Positions 60,289 through 64,000 of a DNA stretch of 64,000 bases are shown piece by piece. Source of the DNA: Candidatus Poseidoniaceae archaeon (GTDB taxonomy: Archaea; Thermoplasmatota; Poseidoniia; Poseidoniales; Poseidoniaceae); assembly GCA_016777125.1 (NCBI GenBank), contig JADHSC010000008.1, forward strand, positions 1 to 64,000. The letters run 5' to 3'. Every line of letters starts with the position of its first letter. Position 1 is the stretch's first letter. Made by a program: the position numbers and the translations under genes. Under the pieces are notes generated by a model. It searched no databases. It saw only the letters and a program-made list of their open reading frames with translations, and was not told the origin of the DNA.

Positions 60289-60737
60289 ATATGTCAAAAG
60301 AAATTCAAGGAATTGTCGAAATTGGAAACAAACCAATCGTCGAAAGAAAGGCTACTGCTACAGGATTACTCAACCTGCAAGAAGGTTCTAAGAAAGCCAT
60401 TGTCGATAAAATGGTCAAGAAAGGAGATGTTCTCGAAGCATCGACGATTGCTGCAATTCAAGCGGTTAAGGACACACCTCGCATTATTCCTCATTGCCAT
60501 CCCATCCCTTTGGAAGGATGCAAAGTTGATTGGGCTTGGGAAGGAACATCACTTCGATGTACAGTACATGTTTCTGCCCACTACAAAACCGGTATCGAAA
60601 TGGAAGCTCTTACAGGTGTAAGTGCAGGACTGCTCTGTGTTCTGGATATGATTAAATCACTCGAGAAAGATGAACATGGACAATATCCTCATGCATCAAT
60701 CAGTGACATACGAGTGTTAGAGAAAATCAAACGCTGA
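60285..60737 (+). CDS. moaC: Cyclic pyranopterin monophosphate synthase MoaC
   Basis: 150 residues from the ATG at 60285 that overlaps the moaE stop; an ATG two codons on is possible. MoaC, with MoaA, forms cPMP from GTP in molybdenum cofactor synthesis. Signatures: VERKATATGLLNL, the catalytic TPRIIPHCHPIPLEGCKVDW (with the conserved His-Cys-His-Pro), YKTGIEMEALTGVSAGLL and the conserved final SISDIRVLEK. The pair indicates that the organism makes the molybdenum or tungsten cofactor; the other moa genes are not in this window. Confidence 0.95.
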   Translation: MNMSKEIQGIVEIGNKPIVERKATATGLLNLQEGSKKAIVDKMVKKGDVLEASTIAAIQAVKDTPRIIPHCHPIPLEGCKVDWAWEGTSLRCTVHVSAHYKTGIEMEALTGVSAGLLCVLDMIKSLEKDEHGQYPHASISDIRVLEKIKR

Positions 60738-60852
60738 ACGGCGATTAGACCATCTGCTTCAAATCTTGAAGATGCCCTAGTATCATAGGTCGCACTTAAA
60801 CGAAAGGTGCTCGCGCCTTAGACTGCTGGGGCACCCCTGGCGGTGTAGAGTT

Positions 60853-62649
60853 ATGGAAGAAACCCCCCTGTTTGAGACATTTGACCTAAATGCGAATCTT
60901 CATGATCGCTTAGATGCTATTGGCTACAAGAACGCAACGCCCGTTCAAGCCATGGCCATCCCTCCTGCTATCGAAGGACATGATGTCCTCGCTACTGCAA
61001 GGACTGGTACTGGAAAAACCGCAGCGTTTGTCCTACCAATCCTTCAAACAGGACGGCCAGGAGTCATCATTTGCCCTACTCGTGAACTTGCGCTTCAAGT
61101 TGTAACGGAAGTCGAACGATTAAGCGGTATTGAAGACAGAGCGATTCCACTGATTGGTGGAGCAGCAATGAAGAAACAAATTCAACAATTACAAGACCTC
61201 CCTGATGCAATACTTGTTGCTACTCCGGGTCGTATTTGCGACCATATTGATCGTGGGAACATCAACCTGTATGACAGAGACATTCTTGTCCTTGATGAGG
61301 CTGATGAAATGCTGAGCATGGGATTCTCCGATGATTTGGACTACATCGTTGAGAGAATGCATCCGGAACACCAAACACTTCTGTTCTCCGCAACAATGCC
61401 AAAACAAATTCGTAAACTTGCAGGTAAGATCCTCAAGAATCCGATTACAATTAAAGCATCAGGCGAGAAAGATAGACCTCCATCATTGGTCGATCAGTAC
61501 CTTATGATTTGCAAAATGAGTAATCGTATTGAAGCCATGGAACGACTTCTTCTTGCATGGAAACCAGAAGCGACCATGATTTTCTGCAAAACACGTAATC
61601 GTGTTGAAATCGTTGCTGATGCCCTTCGACCAGAAGGAGCTGAAGCGATTCACGGTGGTATGTCCCAAGCAGAACGTACCCGAGTAATGGATAGATTCCG
61701 TGAAGGTCGTACAAACCTACTCGTAGCAACTGACGTTGCGTCCAGAGGAATCGACGTAGACCGTGTCGACCTCATTATTCAAGACGACTTACCCAGCGAT
61801 GATGACACATACATCCACCGTGTTGGACGTACTGGCCGTGCAGGCCGTACTGGCCGAAGCGTACTCATGATTGGAAACAGAGCCACACGCCACGTTTCAC
61901 GAATGGAGAAAAAGGTTGGTAATCTTACCAAAATGGATGTTCCATCTCAAGGCGATATCGATGCCCTTCGATTGGTTCGAATGCTTGACGAGTTAGCAGA
62001 AGTTGAACCTGCTGACAATGCTCGTGAAGTTCTTGACGAAGCTATCGAGCGTGGACTTGCACCTGAAGACATTGCTATGAAGGCAATGACCCTCCTACTC
62101 GGTTCAAAATCTCCAGGCTCAGAAAAAGCACCTGTAGAAACGAACACACGTGATAACGGTCCTAAGGCAGCTCTTGTTCTCGGACTTGGTGGCATGGATG
62201 GCATCTCTGCTGGCGCAGTCGCAGGTATGCTGTACAAGGTTGGAAATCTACCAGACAATTGTGTTGGTCGAATCGAAATGCTTGACAAGATTACAGCGGT
62301 TGAACTTCCAGAATCCATAATCGACCAATTGGTTACAGATCTTCAAGAAGAAAAGGTTGGACGCAGATTCGTTCGACCACGCAAGAGTGACGACTGGACT
62401 TTCGCTCCAGAAGGATCTCATCCAAGCCAACGCGGTGGTGGATTCAACCGTGGCGGAGACCGTGGAAGAGGCGGCGGTGACAGAGGTGGCCGTGGCGGAG
62501 ACCGTGGAAGAGGCGGCGGCGACAGAGGTGGCCGTGGCGGAGACCGTGGAAGAGGCGGCGGCGACAGAGGTGGCCGTGGCGGAGACCGTGGACGAGGCGG
62601 ATTCGGACAACGTCGTCAAGGCGGCGGTGGCGGCTCTCGTCGATACTGA
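60853..62649 (+). CDS. DEAD-box RNA helicase with RGG-rich C-terminal tail
   Basis: 598 residues. Helicase core motifs in order: Q motif near 25 (NATPVQAMAIPP), I ARTGTGKTA, Ia PTRELALQ, GG, Ib TPGRI, II VLDEADEM, III SATMP, then ATDVASRGIDV (V) and HRVGRTGRAG (VI). After an intermediate region about 370-440 there is a DbpA-like RNA-binding domain (KAALVLGLGGMDGISAGAVAGML to RRFVRPRK), then 85 residues almost entirely Gly, Arg and Asp in repeats. This arrangement matches bacterial DeaD/CsdA cold-shock helicases. Likely roles are ribosome assembly and mRNA unwinding at low temperature. The GC-rich leader before the ATG (60800-60840) may be structured. Confidence 0.94.
   Translation: MEETPLFETFDLNANLHDRLDAIGYKNATPVQAMAIPPAIEGHDVLATARTGTGKTAAFVLPILQTGRPGVIICPTRELALQVVTEVERLSGIEDRAIPLIGGAAMKKQIQQLQDLPDAILVATPGRICDHIDRGNINLYDRDILVLDEADEMLSMGFSDDLDYIVERMHPEHQTLLFSATMPKQIRKLAGKILKNPITIKASGEKDRPPSLVDQYLMICKMSNRIEAMERLLLAWKPEATMIFCKTRNRVEIVADALRPEGAEAIHGGMSQAERTRVMDRFREGRTNLLVATDVASRGIDVDRVDLIIQDDLPSDDDTYIHRVGRTGRAGRTGRSVLMIGNRATRHVSRMEKKVGNLTKMDVPSQGDIDALRLVRMLDELAEVEPADNAREVLDEAIERGLAPEDIAMKAMTLLLGSKSPGSEKAPVETNTRDNGPKAALVLGLGGMDGISAGAVAGMLYKVGNLPDNCVGRIEMLDKITAVELPESIIDQLVTDLQEEKVGRRFVRPRKSDDWTFAPEGSHPSQRGGGFNRGGDRGRGGGDRGGRGGDRGRGGGDRGGRGGDRGRGGGDRGGRGGDRGRGGFGQRRQGGGGGSRRY
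62449..62598 (+). repeat. 42-bp tandem repeat encoding the RGG tail
   Basis: The DNA repeats with a 42-bp period: CGTGGCGGAGACCG occurs at 62449, 62491, 62533 and 62575, giving three full copies and a partial one. Each unit encodes 14 residues of the form RGGDRGRGGGDRGG. Copies differ at only one or two bases, so the array is recent or kept uniform. It is in frame, so copy-number changes would lengthen or shorten the tail without breaking the gene. Confidence 0.9.
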
Positions 62650-62698
62650 AGACGACTCCAAGTGAAAAGGCTATGTTCGACCTAGCGTTCGCCGTAGC

Positions 62699-63652
62699 AT
62701 GAGCAGTACTGCTGACTTAACCAAACACTTCCTCGAAGCAGTTGATCAGGCAGCCATTGCAAGTTCTGCATGGCGTGGTAAAGGCGATAAAAATGCTGCA
62801 GATGATGCTGCAGTAGAAGCCATGCGCCGTACCTTTGACAACGTTCCATTCGATGGTAGAGTTGCTATCGGAGAAGGTGAGCGAGATGAAGCACCTATGC
62901 TCTTCATCGGTGAAGAACTTGGAAGCATGGTCGGTGTACAAGGCGTACCTTGTATCGACATTGCAGTCGATCCTCTTGAATGCACGAATAACTGTGCAGA
63001 TGACTTACCAAACTCAATTGCAGTACTTGCAGCTGCTCCTCGTGGAACACTCTTACACGCTCCTGACTGCTACATGGACAAAATTGCAGCAGGTCCTTTG
63101 CTTGCAGGTCATGTTTCGCTCGAAGGAACACCAACCTACAATCTTGAACAAGCAGCTCACGTTCTTGACAAACCGATCAGTGAAGTTCGAGTCGTCGCTC
63201 TTGATAGGGAACGACATGCAGATTTATTCAAAGAAATCCGTGCATCTGGCGCACAGTTAGAACTCCTCGGTGACGGCGATGTTTCAGGTGCTATCTGGGC
63301 CGCGAAGGAAGACGGTCCGTTCGACCTATTGATGGGAATCGGCGCTGCACCAGAAGGTGTCATTTCAGCAACTGCTCTACGTGGCCTTGGTGGCGTCTTT
63401 GAAGGACGACTCGTGTTCCGATCACCAGAAGAAGAGGCAAGAGCAGGTGAAATGGTCGGAGATGATCTGACCCGATTGTGGCAAGCACATGACCTGTGCA
63501 AGTCCGAAGATGCTATCTTCGCAGCATCAGGTGTTTGTGATGGATACTTGCCTGCTGCTGAAATTGGAAGCGATTACACCATTGCTCACAGTGAAATTAT
63601 CGATGTTCAAGCGAAGACTGTCGAACAGATTTCAACCCGAAGACCTTTGTGA
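62699..63652 (+). CDS. glpX: Class II fructose-1,6-bisphosphatase (GlpX)
   Basis: 317 residues. GlpX hydrolyses fructose 1,6-bisphosphate to fructose 6-phosphate, the committed step of gluconeogenesis. Signatures: AVEAMRRTFDNV, GRVAIGEGERDEAPMLFIGE (metal-binding Glu residues), CIDIAVDPLECTNNC, and the substrate loop GIGAAPEGVISATALRGLGG. Class II FBPase is a bacterial form; most archaea use the bifunctional aldolase/phosphatase or type IV enzyme, so this suggests transfer. A DhnA aldolase in the same window (56707-57633) supplies its substrate. Confidence 0.94.
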   Translation: MSSTADLTKHFLEAVDQAAIASSAWRGKGDKNAADDAAVEAMRRTFDNVPFDGRVAIGEGERDEAPMLFIGEELGSMVGVQGVPCIDIAVDPLECTNNCADDLPNSIAVLAAAPRGTLLHAPDCYMDKIAAGPLLAGHVSLEGTPTYNLEQAAHVLDKPISEVRVVALDRERHADLFKEIRASGAQLELLGDGDVSGAIWAAKEDGPFDLLMGIGAAPEGVISATALRGLGGVFEGRLVFRSPEEEARAGEMVGDDLTRLWQAHDLCKSEDAIFAASGVCDGYLPAAEIGSDYTIAHSEIIDVQAKTVEQISTRRPL

Positions 63653-63656
63653 TGTT

Positions 63657-64000
63657 ATGACCCAACGAGTACGGATACAAATCAGATTGCCAGAAGGGCA
63701 TTGGTCTGGTGACGTATCTCGTTCTCTACCATCGATTGTACTCAGGATAGAAGAAACAATGTCCTTAGGCAAAGGTCGAGGTACAGCAACGCTTTCAGCG
63801 AACGAAGATGTTGAAATGGCATTGGAAGCACATCATGGAATCGATGAAGTTCGATCCTTAGGAAATCAACGCTTTTCAGTTGATATCGCAAGCGGCGGTG
63901 GTGGATTTATACGCCCTGTTCTCGATGTTGGTGTTGTACCGAGATCTCCATTTGAAGTTCATGATGGATGGGTCGATTGGACCTTCGTATGCACTCCTGA
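63657..64000 (+). CDS. Hypothetical protein, 3' truncated by the window end
   Basis: An ATG 4 nt after the glpX stop opens a frame that runs to the end of the window (114 codons seen). The peptide starts MTQRVRIQIRLPEGHW and continues with SLPSIVLRIEETMSLGKG, ATLSANEDVEMALEAHHG and a glycine run in SGGGGFIRP. The alternating strand-helix character resembles the N-terminal sensor part of archaeal bacterio-opsin-activator-like (HTH_10) regulators, which would carry a C-terminal HTH outside this window. That identification is tentative. The short gap suggests cotranscription with glpX. Confidence 0.7.
   Translation, partial: MTQRVRIQIRLPEGHWSGDVSRSLPSIVLRIEETMSLGKGRGTATLSANEDVEMALEAHHGIDEVRSLGNQRFSVDIASGGGGFIRPVLDVGVVPRSPFEVHDGWVDWTFVCTP

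Noticed and set aside
62248-62661. Open frame antisense to the helicase tail
   Set aside because: It is a Ser/Ala/Thr low-complexity product of reading the Gly-Arg repeat backwards, with no independent start signals.

Overview
The window comes from an archaeon. Nop5, fibrillarin, TFS, PCNA, Orc1/Cdc6, an archaeal-type CoaD fused to a GTP-dependent dephospho-CoA kinase, and a DhnA-type aldolase are all archaeal information-processing or metabolic markers. Very large secreted proteases and Asp-rich repeat proteins, many bacterial-type genes (RmuC, LysE, Fpg and Nei, GlpX, FabI, a type I PKS), moderate base composition and tight gene packing suggest a marine planktonic euryarchaeote of the Poseidoniales (Marine Group II) kind. 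That placement is an inference from gene content; no rRNA is present to confirm it.

Layout. 1-10.6 kb: a PPP-type phosphatase cut by the window edge, a LysE exporter, a minus-strand Nop5-fibrillarin-Fpg operon (box C/D RNP plus base-excision repair), TFS and PCNA, RmuC, a glycosyltransferase and an MsbA-like ABC exporter. 10.7-20 kb: a 1,877-residue subtilase with thrombospondin type 3-like calcium repeats, tRNA-Gly(UCC), an M28 peptidase lipoprotein, a membrane-anchored alpha/beta hydrolase and a MerT-like membrane protein. 20-30.4 kb: a three-gene minus-strand operon of FabI-like enoyl reductase, a 2,917-residue multidomain polyketide/fatty-acid synthase (KS-AT-ACP-like-KS-ACP-ACP-ACP-KR-DH) and a phosphopantetheinyl transferase. 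30.5-39.8 kb: two surface proteins, a TatD-like hydrolase, a strongly diverged TBP-fold protein and an unknown gene in one compact run. 39.9-48.9 kb: a thioesterase, a SelB/EF-Tu-like protein without a P-loop, a PfkB kinase, a biotin carboxylase, a Nei glycosylase, a flavoprotein reductase and an RNase Z-like hydrolase. 48.9-56.6 kb: Orc1/Cdc6 with an origin-like upstream region, a second glycosyltransferase, the CoaD-DPCK fusion, a GC-rich structured RNA candidate and two winged-helix proteins. 56.7-64 kb: aldolase, enoyl-CoA hydratase, a geranylgeranyl-reductase-like flavoprotein, MoaE-MoaC, a DEAD-box helicase with an RGG tail, GlpX and a truncated final gene.

The most interesting system is the FabI-PKS-PPTase operon. 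Its three genes are separated by about 10 nt and together encode every activity of one reductive acyl-elongation cycle plus the enzyme that would prime the carrier domains. Elsewhere in the window are a biotin carboxylase (malonyl-CoA supply), the last two steps of CoA synthesis in one polypeptide, an acyl-CoA thioesterase and an enoyl-CoA hydratase. Archaea are generally held to lack de novo fatty acid synthesis, so this is a candidate compact acyl-chain synthase. An important caveat is that all three tandem carrier domains have Thr where the phosphopantetheine Ser is expected; only a cryptic fourth carrier-like domain keeps Asp-Ser.

Intergenic space is short. The only gene-free stretch above 300 nt (53106-53453) holds the structured RNA candidate and a bidirectional hairpin. 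No rRNA, insertion sequence, integrase, prophage or CRISPR array was seen.
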